Shown here: positions 1 through 6,401 of the stretch, one piece after another
How positions within the stretch are numbered: the first letter of the stretch is position 1
Layout: the number at the start of each line of letters is the position of its first letter
Program-made: the position numbers and the translations under genes
Notes under the pieces: model-generated
What the model saw: only the letters and a program-made list of their open reading frames with translations
What the model was told of the DNA's origin: nothing
The model's database searches: none
Assembly: GCA_027348115.1 (NCBI GenBank)
Contig: DAIEQA010000181.1
Span: 1 to 9,331, forward strand
Direction: 5' to 3'
Length of the DNA: 9,331 bases
Source of the DNA: Fen-1258 sp027348115
Lineage (GTDB): Bacteria; Bacteroidota; Ignavibacteria; Ignavibacteriales; Melioribacteraceae

Positions 1-22
1 CTTTTGGGACAGCATAAAAAAA

Positions 23-2704
23 TTACTTGGGAATTTCCTTTTTTGTCTGAACAGTATCGGGAGGCGCGGCCGGCTTTTTATCTTCATCCAATATTATTTT
101 TCTTCTCGCTTCAAATGCCTTTTTGACCGAGTCAGCTTCAGCCGCAGGATGATTCAATGCACGATTACTTTTTTCATCATTTGCATTCTCATGACCGGTT
201 AATTCTTTTTTATCGTTTACAGGCGAAGCTGTACTCTTCTGCGCATTCTTTATTTCGGATTTTTCTTGGGCTTTGGCTGTATTTACAGAATCTTTTTTAA
301 GATTTTGAACCGAGGGTTGCGCCGTGTTACCCTGATCTGTTTTTACACCGCTCCCATTTGCCTGTTTATTTTCCGTTCCGGTAGAATCCTTCGATACAGG
401 CTGGGTAGATTTAATTTCTTTTTTATCTTTTTCTTCCATTAACCTTTTTTGTTCTGCCTCGTAGTTATTATACTTATCGGTAACAAGCGCAAGCAACGGA
501 CTCTTTTTGAAATCGTTTATTAATTTTCCGTAAGCAACAGCCGCGGAATCATTATTCAATAAATTATTTTCATAAATCATCCCGACGTAATAAATGGATT
601 TTGGCGCGTAATCCGACTTTGGATAATTATTATAAATGCCGTTGAAAACATCGAGCGCTTCTTTATATTTTTTATCGTAATAAAGTTTTTCGCCCTGAAG
701 ATATATTTTTTTTGCCGGGTCATCTGTTTCTTGTTCAACAGTTTGGGTACCTTCTTTTTTATCCAATCCGATTTTTTCTACAACAGCTTTTCTCAGCGGA
801 TCTTTAGGATAGTTATCATAAATATATTTAAAGAGACTATCGGCTTTGGTCGTATCGTTCCGCGTTTCATAATATGTCCCCATCGCAAACATAGTTTTAA
901 CCGCAACCGGTTTAGAGGCAAAATCACTTAAGATTTTGTGAAAGTAAAAGTAAGCGGAGTCCGGCACTTCCAATTCTGAAAAGAATAGACTTCCGAGCCC
1001 ATAGTAATCTTCAGAGAGAATAGACTTGATTGAATCGGCAGAAATTTTTGGCCGGACAGGTTTTTTCAATTTACCGGCAGCAATTAATTCCGAAACGGTC
1101 ATATCTTTTTCGTCTTTTTTCTTCACTCGCGGATTAACCGGCTGCTGCTGAAATTGCTGCTGACCGCCAAATTGATCTTGCTGGTTTCTAAGTCCGCCCT
1201 GGCCGCTGTTGGCTTGCTGCTGTTGTTCAATCAACTTTTTATTTTCATCAAGGTACTGTCTGTAGGCAACGTCGTAATCCACTGAATCCCTATCAAATTT
1301 TCCGGGGTTTTCTACATAGCCAAGGTCTTCCAAATCTTTGTTGATGGTGGTCTTATACTGCCGGTAGCGGTCGATATTTTTTACTTTGTCGTTTGTTTGA
1401 TTCCTTAAATCTTTATCTTGCAGCAAGGACACAGATTTAATGTAATACTTGTATGAACTGTCGTAGTCTCTATATTTCTTTTCGTATATCTCGCCTAATT
1501 TATGGTCGGCTAATCCCGCTGTTGGCTTAGCCTTGTACGTGGAATCAACTTCCCTAAACAATTCTATTGCTGGTTTTATTTCGTTCTTATCATAATAGAT
1601 GTTGCCGAGTTCGACGAGTATCTCGTCAAGGTAATTTCTAAACTTTCCCATGCTTCGCAAAGTGTTGAGCTCGGCTTCACTTTCATCAATTTTGTTAAGC
1701 GCTTTTAGAAGTTTGGCATGTTCCATTCTGCTTTCGTATTCAACTTCGAAAGTAGGGGAATATTTTTGAACACCGGCAAAAGCATCCAGCGCATTACTGT
1801 TATCTTTCATTTCAAGATAGATCTTTCCCATTTCGTAACTTACAAGAGCACTCGTTTCATCGTCTATGGAAACATTTAATAATGATTTGCATTCCTCGAT
1901 TGCATCCCTATAATCCTCGCGGAAGACGTAAAAAGAAATTTTTGTTATACAGGCATCCTTGTAAACGTCTTTATCATCTTCCTTAAGGGCTTCGGCTTTT
2001 ACATCCTCAATAAGTTTTAATCCTTCGTCAAAACTTCTAAGCTGAAGATAAGTTTTTGCAAGCCATAGATTATTTACAAGAGAATATTTTGTTTTGCCAA
2101 GCCCGGCAAGTTCTAAAAATTTTCTCTGTGCGCTCGCGTATTCCTGTTGATAATAAAATGCTTTGCCGATAATAAAAAGAGCATCCGTAAAGTAAGCCGA
2201 TTCTTTATCGTATTGCAAAATCTTCGAGCATTTTTCAACTACTTTAGTAAGGTCCGGTCCAAATTGGCCGGAACCGAGAGAGGATTTTCCCTGCTGCGAT
2301 GAAAAACTTGATTGATTGCTCTGCTGGTTTGCAAACTGACTATTGTTTTGATTGTTGAATTGGTTGTTCTGATTATTAAACTGGTTGTTTTGATTGTTGA
2401 ACTGCGGGTTGTTCTGATTTTGAAAACTATTTTGATTTACATTACCGGAGAACTGATTTGTGTTTTGACTTCCTAAACTTCCGCCAAGACGATTTGAAGA
2501 ATTGGTTACATCTTCCCTGAAAGCGAAAATATCTTTTCGCTGACTCAGTATTGCTTCCTCTGTCCGGTCGAAAAGAGTCTTGGCGTTGTAATAAGTATTA
2601 AAATAGGTGGTAAAATTGCGCCACATTCCGCAGCTTGAAAGGATTACAGCCAGCATGGACAGGGATGCGAACACAAATAGTTTTCTTGCACTCTTGTAAA
2701 ACAT
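23..2704 (-). CDS. TPR-repeat outer-envelope lipoprotein, SprE/PorW-like (type IX secretion-associated)
   Basis: The 893-residue product begins with a lipoprotein signal peptide: basic start, hydrophobic stretch at residues 9-22 and lipobox LSSC with C25 as the lipidated cysteine. Just after it lies FTTYFNTYYNAKTLFDRTEEAI-type sequence (residues 31-52), which resembles the conserved N-terminus of SprE/PorW, lipoproteins needed for type IX secretion and gliding in Bacteroidota. TPR-like helical repeats follow at about 168-200, 285-315, 360-390 and 663-712. Three low-complexity parts interrupt or end the protein: an Asn/Gln-rich segment (82-138), a Gln-rich linker (493-521) and a Lys/Glu/Thr/Asn-rich tail (750-893). 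No enzyme motif is visible, so a scaffold role in the periplasm or at the outer membrane is inferred. The ATG at 2704 is chosen because it opens the signal peptide, although it lacks a strong Shine-Dalgarno sequence. Lipoprotein and TPR calls are firm; the SprE/PorW assignment is moderate and a generic TPR lipoprotein is the alternative. Confidence 0.8.
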   Translation of the reverse strand: MFYKSARKLFVFASLSMLAVILSSCGMWRNFTTYFNTYYNAKTLFDRTEEAILSQRKDIFAFREDVTNSSNRLGGSLGSQNTNQFSGNVNQNSFQNQNNPQFNNQNNQFNNQNNQFNNQNNSQFANQQSNQSSFSSQQGKSSLGSGQFGPDLTKVVEKCSKILQYDKESAYFTDALFIIGKAFYYQQEYASAQRKFLELAGLGKTKYSLVNNLWLAKTYLQLRSFDEGLKLIEDVKAEALKEDDKDVYKDACITKISFYVFREDYRDAIEECKSLLNVSIDDETSALVSYEMGKIYLEMKDNSNALDAFAGVQKYSPTFEVEYESRMEHAKLLKALNKIDESEAELNTLRSMGKFRNYLDEILVELGNIYYDKNEIKPAIELFREVDSTYKAKPTAGLADHKLGEIYEKKYRDYDSSYKYYIKSVSLLQDKDLRNQTNDKVKNIDRYRQYKTTINKDLEDLGYVENPGKFDRDSVDYDVAYRQYLDENKKLIEQQQQANSGQGGLRNQQDQFGGQQQFQQQPVNPRVKKKDEKDMTVSELIAAGKLKKPVRPKISADSIKSILSEDYYGLGSLFFSELEVPDSAYFYFHKILSDFASKPVAVKTMFAMGTYYETRNDTTKADSLFKYIYDNYPKDPLRKAVVEKIGLDKKEGTQTVEQETDDPAKKIYLQGEKLYYDKKYKEALDVFNGIYNNYPKSDYAPKSIYYVGMIYENNLLNNDSAAVAYGKLINDFKKSPLLALVTDKYNNYEAEQKRLMEEKDKKEIKSTQPVSKDSTGTENKQANGSGVKTDQGNTAQPSVQNLKKDSVNTAKAQEKSEIKNAQKSTASPVNDKKELTGHENANDEKSNRALNHPAAEADSVKKAFEARRKIILDEDKKPAAPPDTVQTKKEIPK
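2291..2461 (-). repeat. Asn/Gln-rich low-complexity segment with three tandem 21-bp units
   Basis: This part of the TPR lipoprotein gene encodes residues 82-138, made almost only of N, Q, S and F. At 2342-2404 three consecutive 21-bp units each encode QFNNQNN. The units differ by several third-position changes (TTC/TTT, AAC/AAT, CAA/CAG, for example), so the peptide is better conserved than the DNA. The flanking N/Q-rich sequence looks like decayed copies of the same unit. Confidence 0.85.
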
Positions 2705-2724
2705 TTTCTTATCGCTTGTTGGTT

Positions 2725-2730
2725 ATTATA
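2725..2730 (-). promoter_or_regulatory. Candidate -10 box (TATAAT) for the TPR lipoprotein gene
   Basis: Read on the minus strand, a perfect TATAAT ends 20 bases before the ATG of the lipoprotein gene. The -35 position is weak (GTAGCA with a 17-base spacer), and the organism may use a Bacteroidota-type promoter with a different consensus. The box follows a terminator-like stem after glnB, which fits an independent promoter, but a chance match in AT-rich DNA is possible. Confidence 0.3.
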
Positions 2731-2782
2731 CCGTAAAAACTATTATGTGCTACATCCTCATTTAATTTGGAAATAACAACTC

Positions 2783-2822
2783 AAAAATCGGGTACCTACT
2801 TTAAAGAGCCGACGGGCCCGAT
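2783..2822 (-). terminator. Candidate intrinsic terminator at the end of glnB
   Basis: On the minus strand ATCGGG then CC can pair with GG and CCCGAT, with a two-base TA bulge, giving a GC-rich stem of 8 pairs. The loop of about 18 bases contains the glnB stop codon. Five T residues follow directly. The long loop and the overlap with the coding end make it imperfect, so it may terminate only part of the secA-glnB transcripts. Confidence 0.4.
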
Positions 2823-3139
2823 TCATCGGTACGAATTCTTATCACGTCGGAAATATCCTGTATAAAAATTTTGCCGTCGCCTACCTGCCCGGTTTTTGCC
2901 GATTTAGTAATTGCCTCGACGGTTTTTTCGAGCATTGAATTATCGACAACGATTTCTATTTTTATCTTAGGTACAAATTCAATCTGGTATTCGCTTCCAC
3001 GGTAAGTCTCTTTATGTCCTTTCTGTCTTCCGTATCCTCTCACTTCGGTAATAGTCATGCCTCTTATACCTTCTTCAAGCAAAGCTTCTTTAACTTCATC
3101 TAGTTTGAAAGGACGTATGATAGCTTCTATTTTTTTCAT
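2801..3139 (-). CDS. glnB: PII nitrogen-regulatory signal protein (GlnB type)
   Basis: The 112-residue product matches a full-length PII protein, the trimeric cytosolic sensor of 2-oxoglutarate, ATP/ADP and, through uridylylation, glutamine. Visible hallmarks are the N-terminus MKKIEAIIRPFKLDEVKEAL, the T-loop at about 37-55 (GRQKGH, then YRGSEY) with the uridylylatable Y51, the B-loop TGQVGDGKIF (83-92) and the C-terminal VIRIRT (99-104). Residue 54 is acidic (E), as in GlnB (D54 in E. coli), rather than the Asn typical of GlnK, and no amtB is visible nearby, so GlnB is preferred. A strong Shine-Dalgarno GAGG lies 5 bases before the ATG, inside the 11-bp gap after the secA stop, so it is very likely co-transcribed with secA. 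Its classical partner glnE lies on the far side of secA in divergent orientation. Whether a GlnD uridylyltransferase exists cannot be seen here. Confidence 0.96.
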   Translation of the reverse strand: MKKIEAIIRPFKLDEVKEALLEEGIRGMTITEVRGYGRQKGHKETYRGSEYQIEFVPKIKIEIVVDNSMLEKTVEAITKSAKTGQVGDGKIFIQDISDVIRIRTDESGPSAL

Positions 3140-3140
3140 G

Positions 3141-3148
3141 CTTTCCTC
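3141..3148 (-). promoter_or_regulatory. Ribosome binding site of glnB in the secA-glnB gap
   Basis: The minus strand reads GAGGAAAG here, with GAGG five bases from the glnB ATG and two bases after the secA TAA. The site fixes the glnB start and, with the 11-bp spacing, supports translation from a shared secA-glnB mRNA. Confidence 0.75.
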
Positions 3149-3150
3149 AA

Positions 3151-6100
3151 TTAAGAATTTTTACCGTGGCAATTTTTATATTTTTTACCACTGCCGCAAG
3201 GGCACGGATCATTTCTTCCTACTTTGGCTTCTACGCGAACCGGTTGCTGTTTGCCTCTGTGATCGCCTTCACCTTCCGGCGAGGATGAGTGTAAACCCAT
3301 ATTATCCGCGGTATCCTTGATGGTACGCATCCGCTGCGCGGGTGCAGATTTTCTTCCCTGGACTTCGGTAGGCGCTTGAGGCCAGAATTTAAAGCAGAAT
3401 GTAACGACCTCATTTCTTATCTGTTCCAGAAGACTTAAGAACAAATTATATGATTCGGCTTTATATTCAAGAAGCGGATCTTTCTGACCGTAAGCTCTTA
3501 AGCCGATTCCTTCTTTAAGATCATCCATCTCGCGCAGATGCTCTTTCCACTTTTCATCTATAACACTCAACACGGCATATCTTTCCAGTCTTGCCATTAA
3601 ATCCGCGCCGAGCATTTCTTCTTTTCTTTTGTAAAATTCTTCCGCCGCTTCAAGAATTTTAGCCGTTACACCGTCCTTACCAATTTGGTCAAGGGTTTGC
3701 GCGTCAAATTTGATATCAACAAGAAGATTCTGCAAAATTTCTTCGTGAATTTTATCTACGTTAAAATCATCGTAATATTTATCTACTATGCTTTGAATAA
3801 ACTCTTCGAGATAATCAAAGACCTCGCTCTTAAGGCGTTCACCTTCCAACGCCTGGCGTCTTCTTGCATAAATAACTTCTCTCTGCTGATTCATAACGTC
3901 GTCGTATTCCAGAAGACGTTTTCTAATAGCAAAGTTGTTTTCCTCGACTTTTTTCTGGGCACGTTCCACCGAGCGGGTTATTAACGGATGCTGGATTGCC
4001 TCCCCGTCTTCCATACCCATACGACTCATAACGCTTGTTATTCTATCGCTTCCGAAAAGTCTCATCAAGTCGTCTTCGAGCGAAATGAAAAACTTTGAAG
4101 TACCGGGATCGCCATGACGGCCGGAACGGCCTCGCAACTGACGATCGATACGCCGCGCTTCATGACGTTCCGTACCTAGTATATACAAACCGCCGTTTTC
4201 TTTTACGCCGGAACCCAGCTTAATATCCGTACCACGACCGGCCATGTTGGTTGCGATTGTAACCGCGCCCGGTTGACCGGCAAATGCGACAATCTCCGCT
4301 TCCCGCTGATGCTGTTTTGCGTTCAATACATTGTGCGGAATTCCCTGGCGCTTCAACATTCTACTTATTGTCTCGGAAACATCAACGCTCGTAGTACCAA
4401 CAAGAACAGGGCGTTGTTGTTCTCTAAGTTCTTTTACCTTATCTAAAATCGCGGCATACTTTTCACGTTTTGTTCTGTAGATAGCATCGTCCTCGTCATC
4501 ACGCACAACGGGTTTATTTGTGGGAATTACCACAACTTCCAATTTATAAATTTCGTAGAACTCCCCCTCTTCCGTTTCCGCTGTACCCGTCATACCGGCA
4601 ATTTTTTTATATAAGCGAAAATAATTTTGAAGTGTGATTGTTGCCAACGTTTGCGTATCACGTTCAACTTTGACGCTTTCTTTTGCTTCAATTGCCTGAT
4701 GTAGTCCGTCGGAATATCTTCTGCCCGGCAAAACACGACCGGTAAACTCGTCAACTATGGCAATCTTGCCGTCTTCGGTAATAACATATTCGACATCTTT
4801 CTCAAAAAGAGTGTAGGCTTTTAAGAGCTGGTTAAGAGTATGAATACGATCCGATCTTTCCGAGTAAATGTGATACAGTTCGTCTTTTCTTCTTACTTTT
4901 ACCTCGGTTGAGAGCCCTTCTTCATTTTCAATTTTACTTATTTCAGTTCCCAGATCCGGCAGTACAAAAAATTCTTTTCCTTCGGAAGATCCTTGCGCAA
5001 GTTCCTCCCGACCCTTTTCTGTAAGATCAATTTGATTTTGTTTTTCATCGATGGCGTAATATAATTCTTCGTCAATCTCGGGCATCCTTTTTGCGTTTTC
5101 GCGCAGAAATTCAAGTTCGGTTCTTTGAAGTAGCTTTTTATTTTCTGGTTCCGAAAGAAATTTTACAAGAGCTTTGTTCTTAGGAAATCCTCTCGACGCG
5201 CGTAAAAGATTTACACCCGCCTGATCTCTGTCTTTTGCATCTCCTGTTGCGAGCAGGTTCTCGGCTTCTTTAATTATTGTTGCTACCAGGCCGGCCTGTT
5301 TTCTAAACAATCTTTCTACACGAGGTTTCATCTCGTCGAATTTATGTTCCGTAGTACCGACAGGACCGGAAATTATAAGCGGTGTCCTGGCCTCGTCAAT
5401 TAATACAGAGTCGACTTCATCTACAATTGTATAATTATGCCCGCGCTGAACGCAGAAAGCTTTTTCGCTTGCCATATTATCACGCAGGTAATCGAAACCG
5501 AACTCATTATTGGTCCCGTAAGTAATATCGCACTGGTAAATTTTTGAACGTAGCTCGGAATCCATGGTATTGAGAATGCAGCCGACGGTAAGCCCGTGGA
5601 ATTTATAAATCTCGCCCATCCATTCGCTGTCGCGTTTTGCAAGGTAATCGTTCACTGTAACAAGATGAACGCCGCGGCCGGTAAGCGCGTTCAAATAAAT
5701 CGGCAGCGTAGCAACAAGAGTTTTACCTTCGCCGGTTGCCATTTCTGCAATCTTGCCTTGATGAAGCACAATTCCGCCGAGAAGCTGAACATCATAAGGA
5801 ACCATATCCCAGGTAATTTTATTTCCAGCCGCTTCCCAACTTTTACCAACGAGTCTTCTGCAGGTCTCTTTAACCACGGCGAATCCTTCCGGAAGTATTT
5901 CATCTAGAATTTCCTCATACTTATCGGTTAACTCTTGCTCATACTTTTCTATCTCGTCGTATATCGCATGTTTATCTTCCGTAGCATTTACGTCTTGAAG
6001 TTTTGCCTTAAGTTCATCGAGAGGAGTTCTAATATCCTGCGTAGCGTCCTGAATTCTTTGTTTGAATTCTGCAGTTTTACCGCGAAGTTCGTCGTCGGTT

Positions 6101-6213
6101 AAATCTTTTAATTTTTCGAATTCAGCATTTATTTCATCTACAATAGGCCAAAGTTCTTTAGCAGCTTTTTCGTTTTTATCGCCAAAAATCTTCTTAAACA
6201 GCGATTCGAGCAT
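3151..6213 (-). CDS. secA: Protein translocase ATPase SecA
   Basis: SecA is the cytosolic/membrane-associated ATPase that pushes unfolded preproteins through SecYEG. Numbering from the ATG at 6213 (1020 residues): Walker A ATGEGKT with K164, Walker B-type VDEVD (264-268), IDEARTPL (272-279), FTGRVLPGRRYSDG (490-503), IAGMTGTA (538-545), TNMAGRGTDI (655-664), arginine-finger region QLRGRSGRHGDPG (692-704), the scaffold/two-helix-finger stretch with LLEYDDVMNQQRE (767-779) and VIDEKWKEHL (884-893), and a C-terminal SEC-C zinc motif C1004, C1006, C1015, H1016. It is about 120 residues longer than E. coli SecA, mostly through a charged insertion at about 290-384 known from Bacteroidota-type SecA. 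The ATG is preferred over the TTG one codon upstream (6216) because AAGGAG lies six bases before the ATG but only three before the TTG. All motor motifs are intact. glnB follows after 11 bp. Confidence 0.98.
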   Translation of the reverse strand: MLESLFKKIFGDKNEKAAKELWPIVDEINAEFEKLKDLTDDELRGKTAEFKQRIQDATQDIRTPLDELKAKLQDVNATEDKHAIYDEIEKYEQELTDKYEEILDEILPEGFAVVKETCRRLVGKSWEAAGNKITWDMVPYDVQLLGGIVLHQGKIAEMATGEGKTLVATLPIYLNALTGRGVHLVTVNDYLAKRDSEWMGEIYKFHGLTVGCILNTMDSELRSKIYQCDITYGTNNEFGFDYLRDNMASEKAFCVQRGHNYTIVDEVDSVLIDEARTPLIISGPVGTTEHKFDEMKPRVERLFRKQAGLVATIIKEAENLLATGDAKDRDQAGVNLLRASRGFPKNKALVKFLSEPENKKLLQRTELEFLRENAKRMPEIDEELYYAIDEKQNQIDLTEKGREELAQGSSEGKEFFVLPDLGTEISKIENEEGLSTEVKVRRKDELYHIYSERSDRIHTLNQLLKAYTLFEKDVEYVITEDGKIAIVDEFTGRVLPGRRYSDGLHQAIEAKESVKVERDTQTLATITLQNYFRLYKKIAGMTGTAETEEGEFYEIYKLEVVVIPTNKPVVRDDEDDAIYRTKREKYAAILDKVKELREQQRPVLVGTTSVDVSETISRMLKRQGIPHNVLNAKQHQREAEIVAFAGQPGAVTIATNMAGRGTDIKLGSGVKENGGLYILGTERHEARRIDRQLRGRSGRHGDPGTSKFFISLEDDLMRLFGSDRITSVMSRMGMEDGEAIQHPLITRSVERAQKKVEENNFAIRKRLLEYDDVMNQQREVIYARRRQALEGERLKSEVFDYLEEFIQSIVDKYYDDFNVDKIHEEILQNLLVDIKFDAQTLDQIGKDGVTAKILEAAEEFYKRKEEMLGADLMARLERYAVLSVIDEKWKEHLREMDDLKEGIGLRAYGQKDPLLEYKAESYNLFLSLLEQIRNEVVTFCFKFWPQAPTEVQGRKSAPAQRMRTIKDTADNMGLHSSSPEGEGDHRGKQQPVRVEAKVGRNDPCPCGSGKKYKNCHGKNS

Positions 6214-6219
6214 CAAATT

Positions 6220-6225
6220 CTCCTT
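6220..6225 (-). promoter_or_regulatory. Ribosome binding site of secA (AAGGAG)
   Basis: A near-consensus AAGGAG lies six bases upstream of the ATG at 6213. Because it sits only three bases from the TTG at 6216, it decides for the ATG as the secA start. Confidence 0.8.
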
Positions 6226-6238
6226 ATTTTTCGGGGGT

Positions 6239-6269
6239 GAAAGTTAAACAATGAGGTTCTGAAATGCAA
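6239..6269 (-). promoter_or_regulatory. Candidate secA-glnB promoter, Bacteroidota-like
   Basis: On the minus strand a TTG (6269-6267) is followed after 20 bases by TAACTTTC (6246-6239). This fits the Bacteroidota pattern TTG, 19-21 bases, TAnnTTTG with one mismatch in the last base. It would start transcription about 20 bases before the secA ATG and just ahead of the AAGGAG site. The match is by eye in AT-rich DNA, so it stays tentative. Confidence 0.3.
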
Positions 6270-6296
6270 TGAAACTACGAGCGGCCAAATGAATCG

Positions 6297-6318
6297 AAAA
6301 ATTTCATGTGAAATTTTT
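6297..6318. repeat. Perfect 10-bp inverted repeat with 2-bp centre, candidate operator
   Basis: The left arm AAAAATTTCA (6297-6306) and right arm TGAAATTTTT (6309-6318) are exact reverse complements around a TG centre. A two-base loop is too tight for a full RNA hairpin, and the site lies in the middle of the divergent secA/glnE region, so a binding site for a dimeric regulator is more likely than a terminator. The core TTTCAnnTGAAA does not match a regulator box I can name with confidence. AT-richness makes the outer A/T runs less informative than the inner TTTCA/TGAAA. Confidence 0.55.
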
Positions 6319-6373
6319 TGAAAAAGAAGAAACTGAAGTTAATAGTGCGATTTAATTCGGCTTGGATTATTTT

Positions 6374-6401
6374 GGGAGTCAAATTGAAGACGAGTTTTTA
6401 A
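6374..6401 (+). promoter_or_regulatory. Shine-Dalgarno plus five-codon leader frame abutting glnE
   Basis: GGGAG (6374-6378) lies five bases before a TTG at 6384, the best ribosome site in the glnE leader. From that TTG the frame reads TTG AAG ACG AGT TTT TAA and stops at 6399-6401, directly before, and in the same frame as, the TTG at 6402 that opens glnE. The layout suggests initiation at 6384 followed by reinitiation at glnE. A base substitution or error at the TAA, which would otherwise extend glnE by six codons, is the alternative. Confidence 0.45.

Noticed and set aside
1..15. An ATG on the minus strand (15-13) followed by CTG TCC CAA AAG, seven bases after the lipoprotein stop, possibly the next gene.
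   Set aside because: Only five codons are visible and there is no ribosome site ahead of it, so it cannot be told from chance.
3685..3984. A 99-codon plus-strand reading frame with hydrophobic stretches inside secA.
   Set aside because: Hydrophobicity arises from reading Lys/Glu-rich secA codons in antisense; there is no independent coding evidence.
5596..5907. A 103-codon plus-strand reading frame inside secA.
   Set aside because: It is antisense to a strongly conserved coding region, with no ribosome site and no recognisable protein; it is a shadow frame.
6214..6216. TTG as the secA start, one codon before the ATG.
   Set aside because: It is only three bases from AAGGAG, whereas the ATG at 6213 has the normal six-base spacing.
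6241..6350. Small reading frames in the secA-glnE intergenic region.
   Set aside because: The frames from each ATG there end within about ten codons and lack ribosome sites.
6339..6374. Promoter-like elements for glnE (TTAATA at 6339-6344; TTATTTTG at 6367-6374).
   Set aside because: Neither pairs with a well-spaced upstream element; in AT-rich DNA these matches are too weak to call.
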